Assembly (NCBI RefSeq): GCF_019061305.1
Contig: NZ_JAHQZT010000006.1
Coordinates: 62,001-126,000, forward strand
Direction of reading: 5' to 3'
DNA from: Marinobacterium weihaiense
GTDB lineage: Bacteria > Pseudomonadota > Gammaproteobacteria > Pseudomonadales > Balneatricaceae
DNA: 64,000 nt
Shown: one piece after another, positions 56,606 through 64,000 of the stretch
Numbering within the stretch: the stretch's first letter is position 1
Layout: each line of letters starts with the position of its first letter
Made by a program: the position numbers and the translations under genes
Notes under the pieces: generated by a model
The model's database searches: none
Told to the model about the DNA's origin: nothing
The model's input: only the letters and a program-made list of their open reading frames with translations

Positions 56606-57645
56606 AGTCCCGCCTTCGCATCGCCGCCGGCATCGCACTGGCATTCCTGCCCGCCGCGGTACAGGCCCAGGAAGTCGACAACAGCTGGACCGCCAACCTG
56701 TATTTTGAAAACGACCTGTTCGGCGAAACCGATCAGCAGTACACCAATGGTGTGCGTCTGTCGTGGGTCTCACCGGAACTGGACAGCTTCATTGACGACC
56801 CGGGCCTGCCCGACTGGCTGCGCCGCAGCAACCGGCTACTGAGCCCATTGGACCCGGAGCCGGTTCGGCTGGGCAATGATGTCAGCCGCCGCCTGATCGT
56901 TACCCTGGGCCAGCAGATCTACACCCCGGCCGATCGTGAACGCCGCACCCTGGACCCTGACGACCGTCCCTACGCGGGCTGGCTCTATGCCGGGTTCGGT
57001 TACCATACCCAGACCCGAACACGCATGAACTCACTCGAGGTCAATCTGGGCGTCGTCGGACCGGCATCGCTGGCTCAAGAGGCACAAGACTTCATTCATG
57101 ACCTGCGCGGGTTCAAGAAATTCAACGGCTGGGACAACCAGCTCGAGAACGAACCCGGCCTGCAGCTGGTGTATGAGCACAAGTACCGCTGGCTGCGACA
57201 GGATCTGGGTAATTACTGGGAACAGGAAGCGATCCTGCATGGCGGCGGTAGCCTGGGCAACGTGGCGACCTATCTCAACGCCGGGATCGAGTACCGCATC
57301 GGCAAGCACCTGCCCCATGACTTCGGCACCTCGGCGCTGCGCCCAGGCGGCGACAACAGTGTTCCCGGACGCGGCGATCCGCGCTTTCGACATGACTGGG
57401 GTATCCACGGTTTCGTTTCGCTGGATGGCCGTTACATGGCTCGTGACATCTTCCTCGATGGCAACACCTGGCGCGACAGCCACAGTGTTGATCGCAAGCC
57501 CTGGGTTGCCGATGCCGCCTTTGGCATTGCCGCCACCTGGGAACGCTGGAAACTGTCCTATGCACGGGTCTACCGGACACCCCAATTTGAAAAGCAGACC
57601 GGCAGTCACAACTTCGGCTCCTTGGCGATGTCATATACGTTCTAG
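56602..57645 (+). CDS. lpxR: LpxR-family lipid A 3'-O-deacylase
   Basis: A 347-residue outer-membrane protein with a signal peptide of about 25 residues ending AVQAQ. The DUF2219/LpxR motifs are LYFENDLFGETDQQYTNG, with the Asn-Asp pair at the catalytic site, and DDRPYAGWLYAGFGYH near residue 118. The last residue is Phe, typical of beta-barrels. The enzyme removes the 3' acyloxyacyl group of lipid A. GTG at 56602 overlaps the ydbL stop (GTGA), so it is coupled to the ydbH-ynbE-ydbL operon. An upstream TTG at 56590 is possible. Confidence 0.93.
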   Translation: MKSRLRIAAGIALAFLPAAVQAQEVDNSWTANLYFENDLFGETDQQYTNGVRLSWVSPELDSFIDDPGLPDWLRRSNRLLSPLDPEPVRLGNDVSRRLIVTLGQQIYTPADRERRTLDPDDRPYAGWLYAGFGYHTQTRTRMNSLEVNLGVVGPASLAQEAQDFIHDLRGFKKFNGWDNQLENEPGLQLVYEHKYRWLRQDLGNYWEQEAILHGGGSLGNVATYLNAGIEYRIGKHLPHDFGTSALRPGGDNSVPGRGDPRFRHDWGIHGFVSLDGRYMARDIFLDGNTWRDSHSVDRKPWVADAAFGIAATWERWKLSYARVYRTPQFEKQTGSHNFGSLAMSYTF

Positions 57646-57726
57646 GGTTTTGTCCGAAAACGGCTGACGTAACCGATTCCGCTTGTTAGTATTTTATTTT
57701 TATACTGCGACGATAGTTGACCCACA

Positions 57727-58095
57727 ATGACTCACGAACCGCTTAGCCTGCTGTTGGTCGATGACAGCCGTATTGCCCGCTTGAGCCTCAAGCGCCAGCT
57801 CGAGTCTCTTGGCCTGAGCCTTGAACTGCACGAAGCCGACTCGGCTGACAGTGCCGAAGAACAGCTCCAGCAACATCCGGTTCAAGTGGCATTGATCGAC
57901 TTCAATATGCCCGGACGCGATGGTCTGGAACTGGCTGAAAGCCTGAAGCAGCAGTATCCACAGCTGCGCATGGCTCTGGTAACTGCCAATATTCAGGATG
58001 CGCTGGCCAAGCGAGCCCGGGAACTGGGCATGACTTTCCTGCCCAAGCCGACAACGGCCGAGCAATTACGTGCCTTCATCCAACAGGACCTCTGA
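57727..58095 (+). CDS. CheY-like single-domain response regulator
   Basis: A 122-residue receiver with all key residues: LLLVDDSRIARLS, acceptor Asp in VALIDFNMPGRDG near residue 58, ALVTANIQ with the Thr, and the Lys in FLPKPTT. It directly abuts the CheC-like gene (no gap), which probably dephosphorylates it or a related CheY. No output domain is present. Confidence 0.93.
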   Translation: MTHEPLSLLLVDDSRIARLSLKRQLESLGLSLELHEADSADSAEEQLQQHPVQVALIDFNMPGRDGLELAESLKQQYPQLRMALVTANIQDALAKRARELGMTFLPKPTTAEQLRAFIQQDL

Positions 58096-58719
58096 ATGGA
58101 TCTTTTCAACGCTGATGAACACGACCTGATTGTCGAGTTGATGAACCTGGGGGTTGGCCGCGCCGCTAGCGCCCTGTCGCAGCTGGTCAGTGACGAGGTT
58201 TTGCTGTCGGTGCCCCGGCTTGAGTTTATCTCAGTGCCCGAGGCTCAACGTGCCTTCCATGACGACCTTCCGCCCTTCTTGGCTGGAGTGATGCAGAATT
58301 TCGAGGGTTTCATCAACGGCCGCGCCGCCCTGCTGTTCCCTGAGGCACGCAGCCTCGAGCTAGTCAACGCCATGATAGGTGAAGACTTGTCAGCCGACGA
58401 AATTTCCGAGCTTGAGCATGAAACCCTGGCCGAGCTGGGCAACATTCTGCTCAACCACTGCCTGGCCACGCTGGCCAACCAGCTCAAGCAGCAGGTACAA
58501 ACCGATATTCCGCTGGCTTTCAACATCAGCGCCGACGAGCTTCCTGGCACGCTTAATCTGTACCAGGGTGATACCGAAAACACACTGGTCATGCTGGTGC
58601 AGATCGACTTCAGTCTGCGCAACAGCGCCTTGCGCGGCTACCTGGCCTTCATCATAGACCTGCACTCGGCCGACACCTTCGTGACCGCATTGAGAGCTTA
58701 CCTTGCCGAACTCCTCTGA
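58096..58719 (+). CDS. cheC: CheC-like CheY-P phosphatase
   Basis: A 207-residue protein of the CheC/FliY family. Both phosphatase active sites with the E-x-x-N signature are present: ELMNLGVGRAASALSQL near residue 14 and ELGNILLNHCLATLANQL near residue 113. CheC dephosphorylates CheY and, in several bacteria, is stimulated by CheD, whose gene lies 2.5 kb away in the facing operon. It overlaps the following diguanylate cyclase gene by 17 bases. Confidence 0.92.
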   Translation: MDLFNADEHDLIVELMNLGVGRAASALSQLVSDEVLLSVPRLEFISVPEAQRAFHDDLPPFLAGVMQNFEGFINGRAALLFPEARSLELVNAMIGEDLSADEISELEHETLAELGNILLNHCLATLANQLKQQVQTDIPLAFNISADELPGTLNLYQGDTENTLVMLVQIDFSLRNSALRGYLAFIIDLHSADTFVTALRAYLAELL

Positions 58720-60163
58720 ACTGTCAGGCGCCTGCCTGTCTGACATTCTTGACAATCTGGACTGTACCGACCTGCTACACAGCCTGGACGGCGGCGTGTT
58801 GCTGCTGGATGCCCGGTGCCGCATCATCTTCTGCAACCGCTGGTTCATACGTCATACCGGATTTAAGGAAGCCGCGCTGCTGGGGCGGACGCTGGCCGAA
58901 CTGTACCCCAACCAGCTGCCGCTACCCTTGCAGGATGCAATCGAAACCGCCTGCCATCAGCGCATGGGACGCATCCTGTCCTATCAGCTGCACAAACGAC
59001 TGCTGCCGCTGCAACGCCGTTCACCCAGCGGTGAACTGCGCCCGCTGCACCAGTCCATCCTGATCAAGCCGCTGAGCCAAAGCGACCTGACGCTGATCCA
59101 ATGCCTGGACATCACCAATGCCGTCAAGCGCGAGCAGCACCTGCGCGCTGGCGAGCGGATTCTCAAGCTTGAACGCAAGGTACTGGAACTGATTGCCCAA
59201 GGTGATGCACTGGACAATGTGCTGAATGAGATCTGCGCGACTGTCGAGCAGCTGATTCCGGATGCCACCACAGCGATCATGCTGCTGGATGAAGAGCAAG
59301 AGCTGCTGAGCATCAAGAGTGCCCCCAGCCTGCCGCAGGCCCTACTGGACAGCGAGCGCGGCCTGGACCTCGGCAATTCCGCCACCACCTGTATTCGTGC
59401 CGTGCAGATGCGCGCGCTGGCCATTACCCCCGATGTGCATCGGGACGACGGCTGGCAGGACCGCCTGGCCCTGGCCACTCAGCTGAACATCGCTGCCTGC
59501 TGGGCACAGCCCATTGTCGCCGCTTTTGACGAAGTCGTGGGCGTATTCTCCTGCTACCCACAACGGGCCGGCTCCCCCAGCGAGCACGAACGCCAACTGC
59601 TGCAACGCATGGCTCACCTGGCCGCGATTGCACTGGAACGGCATCGCCGTGTTGAGCGCATTCGCTTCCTCGCCATGCATGATCCGCTGACCGGGTTGCC
59701 CAACCGCAGCCTGCTGAACGAGCATCTGGGACGCAACCTGCGCCGTGCCCACCGCGAAGGCAACCAATTTGCATTGATGTTCATCGACCTGGACGGCTTC
59801 AAGCAGATCAACGACTTCCACGGCCATGATGCCGGTGATGATCTGCTGTCGGTCCTGGCAGGCCGCATCACCGGCCAGCTGCGCGGCACCGATACCTGTG
59901 CCCGTATCGGCGGTGATGAGTTCGTGGTGATGCTGGAAACCGTCCACTCCGCCGATGCTGCGGAGCTGGTGGCCGACAAGCTGCTCACATGCCTGAGCAC
60001 GCCGGTACAGCGGGGCCAGCAACAACTGAGAGTGTCCGCCTCCATCGGGATCGCCCTGTACCCCGATGACGGTAGCAGCGCCGACGCCCTGCTGACCCGG
60101 GCGGATGACGCCATGTATCAAGCCAAGGCCGAAGGCAAGAATCGCTGGTACCGCATCCGTTGA
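58703..60163 (+). CDS. PAS-GAF-GGDEF diguanylate cyclase
   Basis: A 486-residue cytoplasmic protein. A PAS domain at about 25-140 begins with LDGGVLLLDARCRIIFCNRW, a GAF domain spans about 165-315, and a GGDEF domain ends it. The active loop is RIGGDEF at about 401-407 and the product-inhibition site RGTD lies five residues before the loop. It should make c-di-GMP under feedback control. The start codon is TTG inside the cheC end, so translation is coupled; no ATG is available before residue 90. Confidence 0.93.
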   Translation: MPNSSELSGACLSDILDNLDCTDLLHSLDGGVLLLDARCRIIFCNRWFIRHTGFKEAALLGRTLAELYPNQLPLPLQDAIETACHQRMGRILSYQLHKRLLPLQRRSPSGELRPLHQSILIKPLSQSDLTLIQCLDITNAVKREQHLRAGERILKLERKVLELIAQGDALDNVLNEICATVEQLIPDATTAIMLLDEEQELLSIKSAPSLPQALLDSERGLDLGNSATTCIRAVQMRALAITPDVHRDDGWQDRLALATQLNIAACWAQPIVAAFDEVVGVFSCYPQRAGSPSEHERQLLQRMAHLAAIALERHRRVERIRFLAMHDPLTGLPNRSLLNEHLGRNLRRAHREGNQFALMFIDLDGFKQINDFHGHDAGDDLLSVLAGRITGQLRGTDTCARIGGDEFVVMLETVHSADAAELVADKLLTCLSTPVQRGQQQLRVSASIGIALYPDDGSSADALLTRADDAMYQAKAEGKNRWYRIR

Positions 60164-60177
60164 TGCGGGACAGCCTT

Positions 60178-61251
60178 TCAGCGTGGTGCGGCCGTGATCA
60201 GCCCCGGTATATCTGCCAGCGCCACCTCACGTTCGACCGCGCCCAGCCGGAAGGCCTCCTTGGGCATGCCGTAGACCACGCAGCTGGCCTCGTTCTGCCC
60301 TAATGTCGCCGCGCCTGCCTGACGCATTTCCAATAGCCCGCGAGCACCGTCATCCCCCATTCCGGTCATGATGATCCCCAGTGCGTTGGGCCCCGCAGCA
60401 CCCGCGACCGAGCGGAAGAGCACATCTACCGACGGCTTGTGCCGACTGACCACCGGGCCGTCTCGCACCTCAACCCGGTACTGAGCGCCGCTGCGCCGCA
60501 GCATCATGTGCAGTCCACCCGGCGCAACCAGCACCTGCCCCGGCATGACGCGATCGTTATTCTGCGCCTCGCGCACACTGACCTGGCAGACATGATTCAG
60601 CCGTTCGGCAAAAGCACGTGTAAACTGCGCCGGCATGTGCTGTACCACAATGATTCCCGGTGCATCCACCGGCAAGCGTGTCAGTACCTGCTCCAGCGCC
60701 TGGGTGCCACCGGTGGATGTACCGATGGCCACCACCCGGTCGGTGGTCTGAAACAGCTTGCCCGCCTGGGTTTTAGGCAACATGGAGTCGGCACTGAGCT
60801 TAGGCGACGCCTCGACAGCGACTGTTCGTGCCACGGAGCGACAGGCCGCAGGGCGCGACACCGCCGCCGCCTTGATAGCGGTAATCAGTTCCTGCCGGGA
60901 CTGCTGTAAGAACTGCTTGAGCCCGGCCTTGGGCTTGGTAATGATCTCGACGGCTCCGGCCGCCATCGCCTGTAGCGTGGTATCGGCACCGCGCTCGGTC
61001 AGCGTGGAACAGATCACGACCGGCGTGGGGCGCTCGGCCATGAGTTGCTTGAGAAAGGTGATGCCGTCCATACGTGGCATTTCAATATCCAGAATGATCA
61101 CGTCCGGCCACTGCTGCTGCATCTTGCGGCGGGCAAAAATGGGGTCGGACGCCGTCCCCATGACATGAATGCCACTGACACCGTCCAGCTGGGATACCAA
61201 CACTTGGCGAACGACTGCCGAATCATCCACGATCAGCACATTAATCGGCAT
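60178..61251 (-). CDS. cheB: Chemotaxis protein methylesterase/glutamine deamidase CheB
   Basis: A 357-residue two-domain enzyme. The receiver has acceptor Asp55 in [12 protein letters not shown]. The catalytic triad of the esterase domain is Ser179 (GTSTGGT), His205 (VVQHMP) and Asp300 or Asp301 (TGMGDDG). It removes receptor methyl groups. ATG 61251 is chosen with GGGGAG just upstream. Gene order on the minus strand is mcp-cheW-cheR-cheD-cheB with small gaps or overlaps. Confidence 0.97.
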   Translation of the reverse strand: MPINVLIVDDSAVVRQVLVSQLDGVSGIHVMGTASDPIFARRKMQQQWPDVIILDIEMPRMDGITFLKQLMAERPTPVVICSTLTERGADTTLQAMAAGAVEIITKPKAGLKQFLQQSRQELITAIKAAAVSRPAACRSVARTVAVEASPKLSADSMLPKTQAGKLFQTTDRVVAIGTSTGGTQALEQVLTRLPVDAPGIIVVQHMPAQFTRAFAERLNHVCQVSVREAQNNDRVMPGQVLVAPGGLHMMLRRSGAQYRVEVRDGPVVSRHKPSVDVLFRSVAGAAGPNALGIIMTGMGDDGARGLLEMRQAGAATLGQNEASCVVYGMPKEAFRLGAVEREVALADIPGLITAAPR

Positions 61252-61277
61252 GTTTCTCCCCTGCCCTGTCCATGTGT

Positions 61278-61862
61278 TCAATCTTCAAAAAAGGTGACAC
61301 TGCCGCCTTTCGCCTCAGTCTGCTCCTGCAGCCGGCGGTCGAGGTAGGTTGCCTCCTTGCGAGCAACATCACGGCGCTCGGCTCCCCCCAGCAATTTCAC
61401 ATACACCGCAAAATCACGCCCGTGAAAGCGTAACTGGCGACCATTGAAACCACCCAGATCGGATGCTACCAGTGGAATGCCTTCCTGCTCCAGGAAGTGA
61501 CGAATAAAGCGCGTGTTCATGTCGCCCACGGCAAACCGGCCACCACTGTGATGCGATAGTACATTGGCGCCCCCGAACGCTTTGGCCTGCAGATGCCGCC
61601 GCTCGGCGCCCTGTTTGAGCATGGCATTGATCAGCAACTCCATGGCATGCACACCATAGCGACCGGCGGCTGATTCAAGCGCCGGCCGCGCCCGCGAACT
61701 CTGGCTGGCCAACAGAAAGTGGTTCATGCCAAACACGCCCGATACCGGGTCAAACAGACAAGCCGCCACACAGGACCCCAGCAGCGTAGTGATCACCAGT
61801 TCAGGATCGCGGCTGACCTGCACTCCGCCGGGCAACAGATTGACACGTTTTGCATCAAGCAT
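61278..61862 (-). CDS. cheD: Chemoreceptor glutamine deamidase CheD
   Basis: A 194-residue deamidase. The catalytic Cys is in [13 protein letters not shown] near residue 30 and the His in [10 protein letters not shown] near residue 48; later family blocks include AFGGANVL and [17 protein letters not shown]. It converts receptor Gln to Glu and, in systems with CheC, acts as its partner. It overlaps cheR by eight bases. Confidence 0.96.
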   Translation of the reverse strand: MLDAKRVNLLPGGVQVSRDPELVITTLLGSCVAACLFDPVSGVFGMNHFLLASQSSRARPALESAAGRYGVHAMELLINAMLKQGAERRHLQAKAFGGANVLSHHSGGRFAVGDMNTRFIRHFLEQEGIPLVASDLGGFNGRQLRFHGRDFAVYVKLLGGAERRDVARKEATYLDRRLQEQTEAKGGSVTFFED

Positions 61863-62664
61863 CCGCAGCGCCGCACTTACGATAAATGGAGGGTTTGACC
61901 ATGCGCAGCTCGGGAGAGATACCGTGCAGGGTTTCCGAATGACTGGTCAGAATATGCCCCCCCGGCTTGAGCTGGGCAATGACCCGTTTGACCACCTCAT
62001 GCTTGGTGGGCTGGTCAAAGTAGATCATCACATTGCGAATGAACACCAGATCAAAGCGACCAATGGCCGGCAGACTGGCGGTCAGATTGATTTGGCGAAA
62101 CTCGATGCCCCGCTTGAGGCGCCGGTCGATGGCAAAGTTGCCCGCTTGGGCACCAATGCCCTGCAGACAGTAGCGCTTGAGCAGGCGCTCGGGAATGGAC
62201 CGGTTATCAACCTCGGGGTAGATGCCACGACGTGCCTGCTGCAGCATGCGACTGCTGATATCCGAGCCCAGCACTGACCAGCGGCCGGTCCCCAGCACAT
62301 CATCCAACACCATGGCCAGGGTGTAGACCTCTTCACCGGACGAGGATGCCGCACACCAGACCCGACAATGTTCGGGATTTTGACGCCGTACCAGGTCCGC
62401 CAGAAAGGTGAAGTGGGCCGGCTCACGAAAGAAGTGGGTCTCGTTGGTCGTCAGGTGATCAATCATCACCTGCAGCTCGTCCGGGTGCTCAGTCCCCGTG
62501 ACCAGCTTGTAGTACTGGCCGAAGCTGTGCAGCCCGTAATACTGGAGGCGACGATTGAGCCGGGTGGCCAGCATCACCTTCTTGCGCTCACTGAGATGAA
62601 TGCCCGCGTGCGCGTACAACAGGCGGGCAAACTTGCCGAACTCGGCATCGTTGATCGCGGTCAT
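61855..62664 (-). CDS. cheR: Chemotaxis methyltransferase CheR
   Basis: A 269-residue SAM-dependent enzyme that methylates receptor glutamates. The N-terminal helical domain (1-85) is followed by the SAM site WCAASSSGEEVYTLAM near residue 112 and FIRNVMIYFD near residue 212. It overlaps cheW by four bases and cheD by eight, a tightly coupled unit. Confidence 0.96.
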   Translation of the reverse strand: MTAINDAEFGKFARLLYAHAGIHLSERKKVMLATRLNRRLQYYGLHSFGQYYKLVTGTEHPDELQVMIDHLTTNETHFFREPAHFTFLADLVRRQNPEHCRVWCAASSSGEEVYTLAMVLDDVLGTGRWSVLGSDISSRMLQQARRGIYPEVDNRSIPERLLKRYCLQGIGAQAGNFAIDRRLKRGIEFRQINLTASLPAIGRFDLVFIRNVMIYFDQPTKHEVVKRVIAQLKPGGHILTSHSETLHGISPELRMVKPSIYRKCGAADA

Positions 62665-63188
62665 TCAGCCGGCATCCGCTCCGAAGACCGGTCGTCATCG
62701 CCCAGGTGCACAGACAGCTCACTGACACTCAGCACCCGTGCCAGGTCCAGCAACACAATGAAACGACCATCCAGCTGCGCCATGTGGCGGATAAACGACT
62801 GCCGAATGCCGGCGCCGAACTCGGGGGCGGGCTGAAACTGGTCCGCTTGTATCTCGACGATTTCATTGACCTCCTGGGCCAGCATCCCCATCACCTGCCA
62901 CTCGCCCTCGACCTCAATCTGCACCACCAAAATCACGGTACGCCGGTCCAGCTCGGTTGGAGTCTCGTGAAAGCGCTGCGCCAGGTCGATGACCGGCGCC
63001 ACGTTGCCGCGCAGGTTCATCACCCCGCGCACGGCCGCCAACGCCATGGGCACACGCGTCATCTGTGTGACTTCGATGATCTCCTTGATATCGAGAATAT
63101 TCACGGCGTACCGTTCGCCCAGCACCTGAAAAGTCAGGTACTGGTCGCTGCCGGTGGCCTCGGCGACCACCTGTTCCGTGTTAGCCAT
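62661..63188 (-). CDS. cheW: Chemotaxis coupling protein CheW
   Basis: A 175-residue SH3-like adaptor linking receptors to CheA. It has YLTFQVLGERYAVNILDIKEI, the conserved Arg loop AAVRGVMNLRGNVAPVIDLAQ and QVMGMLAQEVNEIV. ATG 63188 is chosen over an upstream extension as GAGGTGG precedes it and homologues begin here. Overlaps cheR by four bases. Confidence 0.95.
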   Translation of the reverse strand: MANTEQVVAEATGSDQYLTFQVLGERYAVNILDIKEIIEVTQMTRVPMALAAVRGVMNLRGNVAPVIDLAQRFHETPTELDRRTVILVVQIEVEGEWQVMGMLAQEVNEIVEIQADQFQPAPEFGAGIRQSFIRHMAQLDGRFIVLLDLARVLSVSELSVHLGDDDRSSERMPAE

Positions 63189-63198
63189 CGCCACCACC

Positions 63199-64000
63199 TC
63201 AGTAACGCTTGAACTCGCCGTCGCTGTAGTCGTCTTCATCGGCGGCACTGTCCTGCTGCGCCCGGTAACCGGACTGAGGCTTGTGCGCCGGTGCGCGGGA
63301 GCGCTTCTGCGAGCCACCATCCAGCTGGAAGAAGGCCACCGCATCCAGCAGAGCCTCCGCCTGGCTGCTCAGCTCTTCAGCCGTTGCCGCCAGCTCTTCA
63401 GAAGACGACGCATTCTGCTGCGTGACGCTGTCCAGCTGCGACATCGCACTGTTGATCTGGTCGATACCGGCGGCCTGCTCCTCGGAAGATGCCGTAATTT
63501 CCTGGACCAGGTCAGCGGTTTTCTGAATGCTCGGCACCATCTGCTGCAGCAGCTTGCCGGCATCTTCAGCGATGGACACGCTGTTGGTAGCCAGCTCATT
63601 GATTTCCTGGGCTGTCACACGGCTGTTCTCGGCCAGCTTACGCACTTCGGCAGCGACCACAGTGAACCCCTTGCCGTGCTCACCGGCACGGGCGGCTTCA
63701 ATCGCAGCGTTCAGAGACAGCAGGTTGGTCTTGTAGGCGATGTCCTCAATCAGGCCGATCTTGTTGGCAATCTCCTTCATGGCCACCACTGTGCGCTGCA
63801 CGGCTTCACCACCACGCTCGGCTTCACCGGAGGCCTGGGTGGCCATCTGGTCGGTAACACGGGCATTTTCGGTGTTTTGCTGAACCGATGCATGCAGCTG
63901 CTCGACGGAGGATGTAGTCTCCTCGACACTGGCGGCCTGCTCGGTGGCCGCCTGGCTGATGGACTGCGCCGAGGCGTTCAGCTCGTTGGAGGCACTGGCC
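63199..64000 (-). CDS. Methyl-accepting chemotaxis protein, partial (N-terminus beyond right edge)
   Basis: The frame is open from the right edge to a stop at 63199, giving about 266 residues, all from the signalling domain. The tip is [20 protein letters not shown] followed by [26 protein letters not shown]-type sequence (part quoted). The C-terminus is [20 protein letters not shown] and then acidic, without a CheR-docking pentapeptide. Sensor domain and transmembrane helices, if any, lie outside. First visible gene of the cheW-cheR-cheD-cheB operon, 10 bases upstream of cheW. Confidence 0.95.
   Translation of the reverse strand, partial: ASASNELNASAQSISQAATEQAASVEETTSSVEQLHASVQQNTENARVTDQMATQASGEAERGGEAVQRTVVAMKEIANKIGLIEDIAYKTNLLSLNAAIEAARAGEHGKGFTVVAAEVRKLAENSRVTAQEINELATNSVSIAEDAGKLLQQMVPSIQKTADLVQEITASSEEQAAGIDQINSAMSQLDSVTQQNASSSEELAATAEELSSQAEALLDAVAFFQLDGGSQKRSRAPAHKPQSGYRAQQDSAADEDDYSDGEFKRY

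Overview
The window is typical chromosomal DNA of a marine-type gammaproteobacterium. Estimated by eye, GC is near 60%. The gene content (dnaX-ybaB-recR-rnd-ycgL-ycgN, dadA/ridA/dadX, FolE2, SbtA-type bicarbonate permease, ydbH-ynbE-ydbL, cheD-containing chemotaxis cluster) fits the Oceanospirillales/Pseudomonadales area. I cannot name a genus from sequence alone. Coding density is high, and there is no CRISPR array, insertion sequence or prophage. The only clear defence-type gene is a Wadjet JetA-like subunit cut by the left edge.

Layout. 1-1.8 kb: partial jetA-like gene (minus), a six-copy heptamer repeat, and a tRNA-Asn, tRNA-Asn, tRNA-Pro cluster with a good promoter. 1.8-5.6 kb: glycosyltransferase, rhodanese, and a LysR regulator divergent from an SbtA-type permease. 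5.6-9.7 kb: two-gene RND efflux operon. 9.8-13.8 kb: photolyase/cryptochrome-family protein with two small partners, M18 aminopeptidase and an FKBP lipoprotein. 14-21.2 kb: prc protease, an unknown membrane-anchored protein, rpsA with a three-hairpin leader, and katG. 21.2-26 kb: DNA-repair/replication operon dnaX-ybaB-recR-rnd-ycgL-ycgN, with a complete -1 frameshift signal in dnaX. 26-31 kb: Lrp regulator, alanine symporter, ycjX-ycjF. 31-38 kb: ene-reductase, VOC protein, LysR-thiM pair, another LysR, a 3'-5' exonuclease gene broken by one in-frame TAA, the 4.5S RNA gene ffs, a LysE exporter and a DUF2058 protein. 38-43 kb: dual-receiver protein, dadA-ridA-alr operon, and an HTH-receiver regulator. 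43-49 kb: folE2 with a near-consensus Zur box, tlyA, GNAT-nitrilase fusion, and ftsA-ftsZ outside the usual dcw cluster. 49-57.7 kb: chemoreceptor with a C-terminal sensory-type extension, K+ channel protein, O-methyltransferase, and ydbH-ynbE-ydbL-lpxR. 57.7-64 kb: receiver-CheC-diguanylate cyclase operon facing the cheBDRW-MCP operon.

How it fits together. D-alanine catabolism (dadA, ridA, alr), an Lrp-family regulator and an alanine/sodium symporter lie in one window. Envelope functions cluster at 53.6-57.6 kb (AsmA-like lipid transport plus lipid A deacylase). Signalling genes at the right end join chemotaxis adaptation to a CheC-type phosphatase and a c-di-GMP synthase. The least ordinary items are the JetA-like gene, the nonsense-interrupted exonuclease, the dnaX frameshift signal, the rpsA leader, the Zur box of folE2, the isolated ftsAZ pair and the chemoreceptor with a C-terminal extension. 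No wholly new multi-gene system is evident.
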